In this document: in pieces, positions 10,199 to 22,548 of the stretch
Position numbering within the stretch: position 1 is the stretch's first letter
Layout of the letters: every line of letters starts with the position of its first letter
From: Melampsora larici-populina 98AG31
Lineage: Eukaryota > Basidiomycota > Pucciniomycetes > Pucciniales > Melampsoraceae
Length of the DNA: 64,000 nt
Direction of reading: 5' to 3'
Assembly: GCF_000204055.1 (NCBI RefSeq)
Contig: NW_006768789.1
Location: forward strand, 760,332 to 824,331
Made by a program: the position numbers and the translations under genes
Notes under the pieces: model-generated
What the model saw: only the letters and a program-made list of their open reading frames with translations
The model's database searches: none
What the model was told of the DNA's origin: nothing

Positions 10199-11820
10199 AT
10201 AGCAAGCGATGAAGAACACCCACTTTTTCCACACAGTTGATCATGGGAAGTTGGGGTTAAAGGAGATCCCAAATTTCCCCTACTAAAATTCTCAACCTAC
10301 CACGCCAAATGTTCGGGGTAAGGAGTAAGTCCCTCGTGCCTCGGTCATCGCTTGCATTTTTGTTGTAATTTATGACCTCCGACGGGCTGGGATTCGGGAA
10401 GCAAAAGTACTTGAACTTTACGGCACTTTTTGGCTGACATTAACCCTCCCAAATTCTGCCTTGACCGACATTTGCAGCGTGGGTCGACCAAGTCTTCCAA
10501 AGCGCATCCTGGTACATCTTTTGAGTAGTGACAAAATGCCGATAAATACCCAGAACTTGAATCACCCAGCTCCATATAATCAGGCATGCCGCATCAGGTG
10601 TGCAAGGGTCGCCGCATCATTCAACTCAATCCAATTTCTACAGCCGTGGGTGGTCGCATCTTCGTTCCACCTCCAGCGAGGATAAGCGATGGGTTTCGTG
10701 ATCGCTCGATCAACGGCAGAAACTGCCCCCTACCATCGATCGTGATTGAACTATAATCCCAATCGTTTCTGCAATATCGCGTTTTATTATATCTCTTGGC
10801 GTATCGTCACACTTGTATTCAACTAGCAATATATCTTCCGCTGCGTCCTAGACTGGAATTGCTATGCTAAGGGTTTTGTTTCGTCCTTTTCTCTGTCCGA
10901 ACGTATATGATCAACCTAAATGATCGATTGAATCATCTAGCATCGCATCATGATCTCCGGTACATATCTGCGACTTGAGACAGCGAAAGAGGTTTTATAT
11001 ATATATCAATTCCCCTCTCCTCTATGCAAAGGTTGTATATATAGCACCTCGATTCGTCTTGAAACACGTCATCCATCGCTGGTAGCTTCATAATGAGGGA
11101 CATATTTGACCGTCACTGTACCCCTGATGTAACAGTGAGAGCCCCGTTTCTATGGGTTTGCTGAGACTTGTTTCCGAAGTCTTTGTACCTAATACTGACC
11201 GGGAGCCTTAGGCTATCAACAATGAGGTTCCCATTGTCTATTGTCATTGTTTCCTTAGTCGCCATTGTCGAGTCCTTTGTTTTGCTGCCTGCAAATCTCA
11301 CTTCGCCCTGCTCAGCCTCAGTTCAGGGGAGGCATATCTATGGTCAGTCGTAGTATCCTTTGTTTCAAGGTATATCCTTTTGCAAAGTTTTTCGCTGTGC
11401 ATAGGAATTTACCGAACATTGCTCTGTCACTATCTTAGCCAACAAACTGTGGTCATCAAGTTCCGCCCATGCACACTTTTTAACCCCATTTGGCACTCAC
11501 TTATTGATCTTCCTAACTGATGATAAGCATATCGAACAGGTACCTTCATCAACCTCTCACATACGACCATTCCTTTATCGTGGAAAAATAGCAATTCAAC
11601 TCCAATTCTGTGGCATATCTTTGTTCAACCTATCTTCATTATCATATAACAATTACGGAGAGGCTTCAACGTACTGTCCGAACGGGAAATCAGCCCAAAA
11701 CCTGCTCTCCACTAGAATCAATCTGTGATACTGTTCGCCGTTTCCGAGGATCGACGTTACCCAATTCACCTCAGAACCCCGATTGAAAAATATCACGCTC
11801 TACCAGCATACTTTTTTACA
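10199..11820. promoter_or_regulatory. upstream region of the membrane-protein gene, no other gene seen
   Basis: No convincing coding region. It contains TATATATAT near 10995 and TATATAT near 11036. The only long open frames are shadows without recognisable content. Confidence 0.4.
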
Positions 11821-14237
11821 ATGACAAGCCAATTGTCGACCGGAAGTATTCCCACCACTGCTGCCGAATGGACTATCATTCGAGACAAGATCTTAGCAAC
11901 AGCGCGATCCCCATATACTCCCAGAGATAAGCGGGTACTATGGTGTCAGGGTATCATTGTGTGTCTGAGTGGATTTCTATACCTTGCCGCCTTAATGCGC
12001 CGGGCAAGCGAAAGTGGCCTGTGGTGCTTCAAAAAAGACGTTGATGGATATTGGCGCCCAAATGTACATGTTGCAATACCGCTTGTCACTATCATATATG
12101 CTGCTAGTAAGTCAAGCCGGTCCTCACCGCACAACACAAGCGATGATGGTTTGTGCAACTGACGCATGAACTACCCTTCGATAGCTCAATCTACTGCAAT
12201 CGGGCTCATACTCATCGGTCCGCTTACCGATGGTAAAGGTGAACGAGTGGTGGCATTAAATTTGGTCGCATGCAGCACGTTGTATTTCGGTGGTTGGACA
12301 AAAAGTACGAACATCTTCCCCAGACACTTTGCAGAGATGTGATGGGAAGCTGACGGTGTGATTGATACGTTTCTAGCTTGGGCTGTTTTATATGCACTGC
12401 CCTCCTCCATCTTTCGTCTTCGTCGGCGAGATGTATTGGGATCCACTGCACGCATCACCCGTCGCCGAGTTTTGCCTCCAAAGGTCTTCAACTCGCTGAT
12501 CTTGATAGGCTATCTGACCGGTCTCCTTCCTGTTCCTTGGTTGTGCTTCACGGTTTATTGGGTCCAGATCATCCACCGTCGCCTTGAAGCCTTTGAACTG
12601 ATCGTCAACGACTTGATCGGACATCTGTCTGCTATCCCGCAAGATATGGGTACAAGCCTTCTATTGGCTGTGAAAACTGGGCGCGAGCTTCTTGACTTGC
12701 AAGACTCTGAAAATCAAACGCTCAACAACCTTCGGATTTTCTCAGGAATTTGGTTCCTCGTTTCTTTTACTGCCCTCATCATTTTCTTATCAGCATCGTT
12801 TGCCCTCTTGCTGGCCTTCACACGCCAGATCGAGATTCTGGGTAGAATCCAACGCGAGCGCGAACAGCTTGTCTCAAGCCGAGTGTCAATTGTCTCCGCT
12901 ATTACACCGGGATCCGCACTTACCACAGACAAGGCCGACTGGCGCAACGAAGGGCAGAAAACTCGAACAAAGCCATCAAATCGGATTTTCGAGCGAATCT
13001 CGGTTTGGCTACCCTCACTTCAGCCAGACGAGGACGACGATCCCCTTGATAGAAACTCTAACGAGCCCCGAAGTCCGTTCGAAAGAAGACCCAGTAACCC
13101 TGGTAGACAAATGTGGCTTGCAGGAAACGAAGGAAACCTGAGACAAAAGGTTGCGGCTTTGGACCGATGGGATGGAGGTCGTAAGGGCGACGAGTTAGCT
13201 AGAAAACATCGGAAACGCATGATTGAATATTGCGTGCGCTACACTTGGCAGACTGTTTTCTGTACGCTGATCGCGACGTCCTACATCGTTCTCAACATCT
13301 TCGTAGGTAAGTAGCATGTGAAAATCCATAACGATAGTCGTCTTTCTCTAAGCTGGCTCGATACTTGATCAATCAATCATTTGGATCTGACTTTTCACCT
13401 CGCTTTTGACTGCAAGTCTGCAATGTTCTAGATGCGCCAAGATCAATCAGTCTCAGCCAATTATTCCGAACGATTGAGCAGTGGGCTTCTTGGTCATGGG
13501 GAGGAGGTCCTGGAGCTGTTCTCGGGCTGCTAGCATGCGTCGTTGCTTTTTCGAGGAATCCATCTCTTCCCCGTGAGCCTGAGAGTGGACCTCCGGTTTC
13601 TACGGAGATGATGATCGACCAGGATTCCGAGGACGATGAGGAACATGACAGGGTCAATGGCCTTCCTGATACAAACGCCCTGACCTTCGAAAAACTTCAA
13701 GCCCATGCCTTGACCGAAAGTTCTCGGTCTCTTCGGACACCTCATACACAGAAAACTATGAGCAGCAGGAGTGGTGCCCGCAGTGGAAAGACTTGGCGCA
13801 TACCTTTTCCAAAAGCAGAACGGTCGTACTTTTCCAACACCTCCAGAAGCAAGAATACCAGCGCCAATTCTGAAATCAGTACCACACTGAGTCAAGGCTG
13901 GTCACCGTATCAAGTGAGCCTCAACACCGCTTCCCTGGTCACTAGGTCGCCTGCCCGTCAATGCCCAGTTTCGGACATCTACCACGTCCAAAAAGGTGGC
14001 ACAGAGCAGATCAGAATTCCGCCAAAATCCGCCTTCCCGCATCAAATCCAAAGGCAGAATAGCTTTGGACGCACAGTTATGGATCAACCAATTAGACTCT
14101 ACCCACTTCCTGTCCAGGTACCCCGGTCAGATGTGCAGGAAGAGTATATTTCTCCTCCTTCAAGTCCGGCTTACCAGACCCCGAACTCCCCTCTTGAAAA
14201 TCACTTTGATGCTATCCACAAACTGAGAAACAAGTAG
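11821..14237 (+). CDS. multi-pass membrane protein with long serine-rich tail, function unknown
   Basis: Four exons: 11821-12106, 12185-12304, 12377-13306 and 13432-14237, totalling 2142 nt (713 aa), with phases consistent throughout. ATG 11821 is the first ATG in the open frame. About seven hydrophobic segments are visible: around residues 41-59, 82-110, 118-133, in the LILIGYLTGLLPVPWLCF region, in WFLVSFTALIIFLSASFALL, in TVFCTLIATSYIVLNIFV and in GAVLGLLACVVAF. A charged loop rich in serine, arginine and aspartate separates the fifth and sixth. The last 200 or so residues are hydrophilic and Ser/Pro-rich, probably cytoplasmic. The layout is reminiscent of a seven-pass receptor, but I recognise no family motif. 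It lies alone between transposons yet has no frame breaks. Confidence 0.8.
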
Positions 14238-14952
14238 CCGCAATTGGAATAAATTACCTAGGCACCAACTTCCGATCATTCAATACAGCATGAAGCTACC
14301 TATGCGCTTGCTCGTCGGTCTCTTCCCTCTTCCGCATGGTTTTACCGACGCCATTCTCGCACCTTCTTGTGTTGATCATCGCCCTTAAGTACCCACACAA
14401 AGTATCGATCAGCAGAGGTAATGATCAGTACACCCCCATCAAGGACTCCACAAAGATCAGCTCAATCAAAATTCTGATACCGCATTGTATACAGAGTATC
14501 TCTCAACGTAATATCATCCTTAATAACCTTTTCTATCTTTTCTTGTTGTTGTTTTTTGTATCTCAGTTCTTTTTTGACATTCGTGACCGTCACGTTCTTT
14601 TCTGTGCCATTGGTTTTTCAAATGCATCTTAACTTATACCTTTATTTTTCTTTCAGCCGGAGAGGATTCCTGTGTTTCAAAAGGATCAACTCGCCAGTCA
14701 AAATAAAAAGCTATAAGCATGCTCTTACACACTTTTGGTCCAACCAGAATTCATCTGCAACTCCTGTTCTAGCTTTTTTCAAGATGACTCAAAACACACC
14801 AGTCACAACTATCATTATGTTGGAGTTAAAGGAGTGCTTTTCAGCACTGGTATTGGAAATCTTATATATATGAATCCGAATCCCTGGGTCTTTGTCAAGT
14901 CCCTTTAAATATGTCATTGCTGAGCTTGGAGAGTCCATAGCATTTATTCCAT
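14238..14952. other. 3' flank of the membrane-protein gene, nothing further seen
   Basis: T-rich DNA likely to include the 3' UTR. It ends at the TTA duplication (14953-14955) of the next MITE. Confidence 0.4.
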
Positions 14953-14955
14953 TTA

Positions 14956-15820
14956 GAGCATCTCCTATCGTTTGAGTAAATCTTCTGTAAATTTTCTGTA
15001 CATACTCACTCGGTACAGTATCTTTAGATACAGAACAGTGGATTTCCACTATCGTTACTTTATCTCAAACAAATTACAGTACGTACAGTACAGAAACACC
15101 TCATTCCCACTATCGTGCATTTGGTAAAAAAACTGTAAATCTCACACTTGATTTCAAAGGCTTATGGTTGAAAAGTGTTCTTTTATCAGACAAACATCCA
15201 CTCGAGAGGAATCAGTTTGCAAAGAACACAACTGATCTGATAACAACCAAGTTCAAAATAATCACTTTTGAAACAAGAGGATTGGTTTGAGGATGATTGA
15301 TTTGAGAACGATTGATTTGAAAACAATTGGTTCAAAAACGATCAATGTGAAAACAATCGATTTGAAAATGATAAGTTGAGAACGATTGATTTGAAGATGA
15401 TAATTAATTTGAAGATGATAAATTTGAAAACGATTGAATAAGAAAACGAATTTTTTATGAAAAAATGACCCTTTGAAGACGCTTGATCTAAAAAATGAAG
15501 AATTTACAAGATGGAAGAGGTACCAACACCTCAAAAATGGTGTTTGATGGTGATGTATATACAGGTGTAGTGGGAAGTGGGAGTTGGGATTGTGATTTTG
15601 AGGATGAGTTGTATGATCTGCTCGGTAGAAGTCGAGCAGATCTTCAGATACCGACCTCTGCAGAATCGGTAGAGGTCCAGTACATTTACTGGACCTCTAC
15701 AGAATTTCTGCTGATTCTGTAGGTACCGATGCGTGTTTTTGACACGATTGGGGATTTTGACCCTCGGTACGGTAAAATTTACCGTACCGAAGCCGTTTAC
15801 CGAGACGATAGGAGATGCTC
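14956..15820. mobile_element. 865-bp PIF/Harbinger-type MITE with a hairpin-rich right end
   Basis: Termini GAGCATCTCCTATCGT are inverted at the two ends, with weaker similarity to about 30 bp, and TTA is duplicated outside (14953-14955, 15821-15823). GAGCATCTCC ends with a TTA duplication are typical of PIF/Harbinger derivatives. The interior holds a degenerate TTTGAAAACGATT-like array (15270-15440) and several strong hairpins at 15615-15642, 15669-15700 and 15765-15789. No transposase is encoded. Confidence 0.85.
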
Positions 15821-15823
15821 TTA

Positions 15824-17772
15824 AGAAACATCACATATACATCTGCATACTTTTGTCTTGGTTCCCTTCTGTGATGTTCCAACAGATTTCAATACAGTGA
15901 AAGTTTGGAGAAGCTTCTTGGTGATTCATTTCACAAGCAAGGGATGAGTGTCTTACATAGATGTCCATCTCTGCAAAGTGCAAATAAGGTAATTGGGAAA
16001 GAGATTACAAGTTAGGAATGTCAAAGGCATTGAAGTACAATGAAAATGACCTGATCCAATACATCAGGATCTGGCTTACAGCATTGGTGGCTCAGCCTGA
16101 GCCACGACCCAAAAAACACGGGTAATGGCCTTCCCGCACTGCAAACCAATATCCAATGAACCCCCCCGCGCCCGAACCCTACCCCGACCCAATCAAAACC
16201 CGGCTCTCAGAAGCCCTCCTGACCCCTATCCCAAAGGCCTAAAACCCGCGGGTAGCCGGGGATTCCTACGCCTAACATCGGGGGTGAGGACTATGCCACC
16301 CCCGCCCCCAAACCCAACAGGACCCCCGATGTATTGGGGTCCCAAAAAGCCTGACCAAACCCGCACCCCAAGGATCTGGGGCTTGGGGAACCCTTGGGGC
16401 ATCAGTTTTGGGGCTCAGGCTGATTGGTGGCCAGACCTGGTGAGGATTTGTCAAGAAGATAGGGGATGGTAAATCCAAAAAGCACACAAGTAAAAAAAAC
16501 TGCGCTCAAAAAGCGCAAGACAAAAGCACAGAGAGAACCAAGAGAAACGGAGAAATTGGGGTATCATACTTTGCATTCTTCTATTGACTCTTTTCAGGAT
16601 TTGCCTATTGATCATGTTGTAGGTAGAAGAGTCATTAATGGACTTAGAGTTTCATCGCTGGCTTCAAACTATCAAAGACATGTATGTACTGAATGTTTGA
16701 GCCTTTATAGTATTTTTGAACAATTATATATACCAAGGCCACCATTTATGGCAATGGAGAAACACTCAAAAGAGGCTTGTTGAAGTAAGAAGCTTGATAG
16801 CTATAAGAGCACATTACCATTTGTCCATATTTCTGACTGTCATTTTAATGAGTATGATCTGCAACACCTTTTACAGAGAATTCCTAAAGTGGCTGCACCC
16901 ACAAAGCTGAACATAAGGAACACACGGACCTTGCATCCTTCCCGGCAAAAATCATCAAGGATGCATTTACTTGAATACTTCTCTTGATAATTGATTTCTT
17001 CCACTTGCAAAGCAATTGGCTTGGAGTTCATGTTGAAAACACTATTGCATTCCAGTACCTGATTCATGTCCCAGGTGAATGTACCTAGGGCTGTGAACCA
17101 GCTCTGGCACAGCACAACCAACTCTGCCCAACAATATTTTTGGAGCTGACAGTTCATGCCCTGCTTCACCCAAACCTAACCTAGTGAGGGTGCCAAAAGC
17201 CCTGTTGGGGGACTGAGAAAGTCTTAGAACACAGCCTAAGTTGGGGGGAAACAAACAGGTTCAGAGCCTAATCTTGGGCCTAACAAAGATGATGACTGGG
17301 ACTAGAATAAGATAAAAGTAGGTCAGAAGAGGTCACAAAGATCAAGAAACAAGAATAAAGAAATGAGTCCACTTACAGTCACCATGTCTGTATCCCTGTA
17401 GGACGTTGACGTGCACACCCAGAGAGTTTCCAAAAGAATCTGGAAGAACTTTTCTGAAGTTCAGACTGGTGGATCACCTTTATGCACACACCCTTTGTTG
17501 GAACTCAATTACCCAAGTTTCAACAACCCACTTAATAAAGGCAAAGCCTCAAGACCTCTTTTGAGGCTCTTGCAAGTTTCTATCAAAAGTCTTTTGTGTG
17601 TGCATGTCAAGGTGTTGCATGAATACAGACATGGTGAGTCTTCTTTTCATAGATGAGGAAAAGAAGACTAATGGATGGTATTTCATTGTTGTATATACAT
17701 GTAAGAAGATTGGGGTGAGTCTGCTATAAGCATAATCTAGACTTGTAAACTTGTGTTGATTGAACCTCAACA
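15824..17772. other. intergenic, with a C-rich island at about 16120-16460
   Basis: No gene recognised. The island is strongly C-rich on the plus strand, with many CCC-containing phrases such as CCCGACCC, and stands out from the AT-rich surroundings. Its open frames look compositional. The region ends at the GGGAC duplication (17773-17777) of the gypsy element. Confidence 0.45.
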
Positions 17773-17777
17773 GGGAC

Positions 17778-18739
17778 TGTCAACTATAAGAAGTTCTGCG
17801 GAGCAGAACTCCTACAACGTAGACAAAACTTACAATGTAAGCCCCAAAACATAGACCTCAGGGTTGAACCCTTTCTTGCACATAAAATTATATATACAAA
17901 CAAAATTACAACGCTACCACTCAGTCTCAAGAGTGAAAATCGAGAACCCTGAAAACTAAAAAGCTATGACGAAAACATTAATAATAAAAGTAACCGTAGC
18001 TACGACTAAAATAAACTTCGCCTGGTCCTAACAGGAATCAAGGGTCAGACAGACCACCAGACCCTGACCAGGCAAAGTTTGAAGAAGTCTTACTACAACC
18101 AGGCCAGTTTAGAATATCCGAACCCTGGTAAAAAAGGTAAAACGCTCTTAACAAATTCTCATATAAAACTAGATAGCTTCTCTAAAAGAAAAGAGAGGTC
18201 ATCCCATACTTTAACCTTTTTAACGAGAACACCTACTTCATTTAGATACTTTTCTACCCTTTGTCTTAGAAAACACCTCGTCTGAAAACTATTCCTTCTT
18301 ACTTACGACTTATCAAGATAGTGTTACCTTTTTAGACATCTTACCGATAGACATCTTTAAAATAACTCTCTACTCCTGATTTTCGTTTTCTCTTCTCGTT
18401 TCACTTCTTCATTTTCTTCCTTAAGAAGTTCTTTAAAGATTGTTTAGTGAGAACTACTCGACTAAAGACTTCATACCCATTTTGATTGAACTATTTGTTC
18501 AACACTTTTGCTAAAGCAAATCTGAAGCTAGTTTACTCTTGTGTCCACTTCAGAATAAGCGTACTCTTCTATTTAGAGGAAGAGATTCGCTTGAAATCAC
18601 TCTCAGTACATATACTCAAGTTTTTCTACGAAGAATTGAAAAATAAATTCTTAGCTTATAAGCTCAGAATATACATTTCGTAAGTTCATTTCAGCTTAGA
18701 CCTACCTACTAGTCAACAGTTCGTAGTCTCGAGCTGACA
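17778..18739 (+). repeat. 5' LTR of the gypsy element
   Basis: 962 bp. A hairpin AGTTCTGC-GGA-GCAGAACT sits at 17792-17810, near the start. A longer inverted pair (GCCTGGTC ... GACCAGGC) lies around 18020-18075. Confidence 0.94.
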
Positions 18740-19539
18740 TTTGGGGGCCTCATCTATTTTACAAGTTTCTTTTTTACAACCAAAGAAAAACAAGCACCCG
18801 ACTCTATCTCCTACCATCTTTCTTAGAATCATACCAAACAAGATTGCTTCCTTCTATCTGAACCAATCATCGATTGATTTGTTTAGAGAACTACCGTACT
18901 ATTTGCATACAACAGAAAACCCGTTCAGTGACGAAGTCTACGATCCAGTTTTCGGAGCTCATACTTTAAGACCGAATCATCCGTTCTTACGACTTGTCAG
19001 CTTAGATCAAGAACCAGAACTCGCACTTTTAGAAGATGTCATCGACGTTTGCGACCTCTGATTTCCTCTCAGAAACAAATCAATAACTGTTAAGATACGA
19101 GTAAGCAGCGCCTTTATAAACTATCACAAATAGCAAGGCTGAACGACAAGTTTTTTGTTTGTTTAACAAAAACTCCTCTTACATATATAGTGCCCATCGA
19201 TACGATTCAACCAATTGCACCTTATAACCCAGGAGAGGATCTGATTGACTACGAAGAAGCCAAAAGTGAGCATCCATTTAGTAGCTATTAAAAGTTTTTT
19301 GACATTTTCGTCTTTTTGAGAAAATAACGATTTGATTGTTTGTTATATTGGACAGTGAATACGACTAACAATAATCCTAGCTTGACTAAAGACGTACCGT
19401 CAGTAAACCAAGCTTTTCAGGAATTGTCGAAGTTCACGATACCTAAGAAAACCGCAGAAGCTATCAGTGTGTAGAATTTCGAAATTTTTTTTTAGAAGAG
19501 GGAAATAACCCATTACACATACGCATTCCTGACTGATTA
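18740..19539 (+). other. gypsy leader region
   Basis: Between the 5' LTR and the gag start. An open frame fills 18741-19061 right from the LTR edge, without ATG near its start and without a domain I recognise. Treated as leader sequence. Confidence 0.4.
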
Positions 19540-20508
19540 ATGGCACCTAACACTAGATCCAGCTCCTCCAGAGCATCGAGCATTGCAGGATCAGCGGGGG
19601 CAATCGGCGATGATTCTGGACGAAGAGCCACAAGCGCAGTCGATAGCAGAAAGCCCAGCGGATCCACCAACGTATCCAGGAGGTCCAGATCGCAACTTGA
19701 CCCAGGAGGAATACAATCTCCTCGAGAAGTATCAGGTCAACTACCACATTTGGTACAAAGCCAGGCAGGAGAAAGATTTCAAAACATTCAAGAAATCCAC
19801 ACAACACGCCAAGAGCATGTATTGCCAATTATTGAAGATGATCGGTTACAAATGTTTGATGGAACGCAGTTGAAACTGGAATCCATCGGACTGGGATTGG
19901 AAGACGTTCGAGAGGCGAGTGCGAGGTCAGAAATTCCCGCCCCGGACGCCTTATTCACGACCGACACAACCATCACAACATCAGGGGAGGACAGTAGGAG
20001 ACGAGATCATAGGGATCATTCAAGCAGCCGGCATGGCAGTGAAGAATGCGAGAGGACCATCTTACCCTTAGATAGAGAGTTATCGAATACTTTTGCGCCT
20101 GCTTTCCAATTGTATTTAGCCCCTATTAAGCTTAGTGTTGAAACGTTACACAAAGAAATTAAAGCTATCCATTCACTCGTTAGAACTCGTGAGCCAAGCA
20201 AACGCTTGGATATCGTTGACAAAACCATAGCTAATTTAGTAGAGAGCATCAACAGTCAAGTAAGAGCATTAAACCAAGTTGGTACAGTAGTCAAACAATC
20301 TAGTGAAGATATGACAGCAACTAAAAATGGTCTGGACCATTGGTCAAAACTAGCTATTGAAGCAATAGATATGGGGATGAACGGGACGCGTGATCAGCTC
20401 ATGGAGAAAAACAAAGAGCGACAGCATGGGAAAACGTCAAGAGACTGCTTACAACAGCTCCATGTCTATTGCAGCCGGATTTCACGAAACCATTTATCCT
20501 CTATGTAG
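19540..20508 (+). pseudogene. gypsy gag-like region with two competing frames
   Basis: The frame from ATG 19540 (MAPNTRSSSS) is open for 322 codons; its last third (from about LSNTFAPAFQLYL) looks protein-like and helical. Over 19583-20069 a second frame is also largely open. It reads more like a folded Gag (LTQEEYNLLEKYQ; later PSDWDWKTFERR) and is interrupted once by TGA at 19871-19873. Either one frame is a relic with a frameshift near each end, or both were used. From about 20415 the sequence is no longer gag: the internal deletion joins it to the end of the reverse transcriptase/RNase H region in another frame. Confidence 0.7.
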
Positions 20509-22520
20509 ATGCGAGCTTCTTTGGTTTAGGTGCAGCACTGCATCAAAAACAAGTGAGTGGAGGCAAAACCGTTAACGGCCCAGTCTGCTTCATTTTGAGA
20601 CAGCTGAAGGAGAGCGAGAAAAAGTATGGTGCACCCCAGCTGGAATGCCTGGCGCTTGTTTGGGCCTTGAATAAACTGCATTACTACCTCGATGGCATTT
20701 ATTTTGAGGTTATCACGGACTGTCAGGCAATTAAGTCACTTTTAAATACCAAGACGCCGACGAGACACATGCTCCGCTGGCAGATGGCCATTCAGGAGTA
20801 TAAGTCATACATGACTATTACCCACAGACCCGGAATACTACATAGCAACGCTGACGCGCTGAGTAGGATGGCAATGCCTAACGATTCCAATAATCCTGCT
20901 TGGGAGGCAGAAGACGAAGACAGGGACGTACCGATTATGGGTATTAACCTGTGCGACCTTTCAGACAAATTTTTTACGAAAATCGAACAGAGTTACACGA
21001 AGAATTCTAACACCACAATTTTATTGAAAATATTCAGTCTTGAACATAGAGATCAATCTTTAGAAAGCACCCTGGAAATACAATGGAGAGAACCATTTAC
21101 GGAGGGAAAATTCTCCCTAATATCGGGACTACTATATCATAAAGAGAGACATACCAACGTCTTAGTCATCTGTGATAAAGATGACATAGAACAACTCATC
21201 TCGGTCTGCCATGACGATTTCATGTCTGGTCACCTGAGCGAGGACAGGGTCGTAGAACGAATGAGCTCGACGGCTTGGTGGCCTGACTGGCGAAAAGATG
21301 TACAACAATATGTCGAGTCCTGCGAAAGATGCCAGAAGGCAAATAGACAGACAGGCAAGAGATTCGGGCTTCTGCAAAGGATCGAAGAACCCAAATTTCC
21401 GTGGGAGGTCATAAATATGGACTTCGTGACTGCTCTACCACCGGCAGGAAGCGACAACGTCAACAGCGTCCTTGTAGTAGTTGACAGGTTTTCTAGGCGC
21501 ACTAGATTCATTCCTTGCCATAAAGAAATCGATGCAATGGGTACGGCGTTATTATTTTGGCAATATATCATAAGCGATTGTGGGCTACCTCGAGTCATCA
21601 TAAGCGATAGGGACCCAAAATTCACGTCGGAATTTTGGAAAGGCCTGACTAAACTTATTGGCACCACGCTAGCAATGTCTACGTCATATCACCCCCAAAC
21701 GGATGGCCTTGCAGAACGCATGATACAGAGCCTAGAAGATATGCTTAGGCAATACTGCGCGTTCGGTCTGTCGTTCAAAGACAAAGATGGGTACACCCAT
21801 GACTGGAAGACTTTGTTACCAGCTTTGGAGTTGGCGTACAATACGAGCACCCATAGTACAACGGGAAGAACTCCGTTCGAGTTAGAACGAGGGTATAACC
21901 CAAGAACACCTAAGGATATGGTTGGGAACAAAGGTATTCAAGTACACCCGACGTCCCTCAGTTTCCACACGATGTTGTCAAAAGCTAGGCAACACGCTAA
22001 AGACTGCATAGAGGAAGCCGTCAAATACAATAAGGACAGGTGGGACAAGACACACAGGGAGCCTGAATTCGTTATAGGTGATAAAGTATTGATTTCTACT
22101 ATCAACTTTAATAACATTCAGGGTCCCAGGAAACTTAAGGATTCCTTTGTAGGGCCCTTTACCGTAGTAAAATTGCACGGCCCAAACGCTGTCGAAGTAG
22201 CATTAACAGGTGAATTTGCAAGAAAACACCCGACTTTTCTTGTATCCCTGCTCAAACATTTCAAGCAATCGGACACAAACAAATTCCCAAACAGAATGGA
22301 GGCAAAAGATGCGATACCTTTCGACGACGATGCACCAAAAACGGTTCTTAAAGTATTAGATCAAAAAAGAGTTAAGATATCAGGAAAGGACGTACGCTTA
22401 TATCTAGTAAGATATAAAGGTAAAAGCGCTGACGGCGACGAATGGTTACCCGAAGACAAAATAACCAATGCCCAACAAGTTCTGCGTAAGTTTAGGAGAG
22501 ATAAGAAAAATTCCTCTTAG
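20420..22520 (+). pseudogene. gypsy pol remnant: RNase H, integrase, chromodomain
   Basis: The frame can be read from about 20420 (AWENVKRLLTTAP, the usual link before RNase H) to TAG at 22518-22520, with no stop. RNase H is seen in FILYVDASFFGLGAAL and ECLALVWAL. The integrase zinc-binding H..H..C..C region lies near 21205-21350 (ends CERCQK). The catalytic D,D,E residues lie in NMDFVTALPP, SDRDPKFTSEFW and QTDGLAERM. The C-terminus is a chromodomain (YLVRYKGKSADGDEWLPEDK), which in chromoviruses directs insertion to heterochromatin. Reverse transcriptase and protease are missing upstream, although this part remains open and looks constrained. Confidence 0.93.
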
Positions 22521-22548
22521 GCTTTTTCTTTTTTCCGACCCCGGTGAG

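Noticed and set aside
12186..12491. Minus-strand ORFs opposite the membrane-protein gene
   Set aside because: Shadows of the plus-strand exons, which have consistent splice phases.
16120..16470. C-rich open frames on both strands (115 and 71 codons) as genes
   Set aside because: Composition alone keeps the frames open; no domain, start context or splice support.
18079..18285. 68-codon ORF, also at 22850-23056, and a 65-codon ORF at 18486 and 23257
   Set aside because: Both pairs lie inside the two gypsy LTRs and are duplicated only because the LTRs are; no domain.
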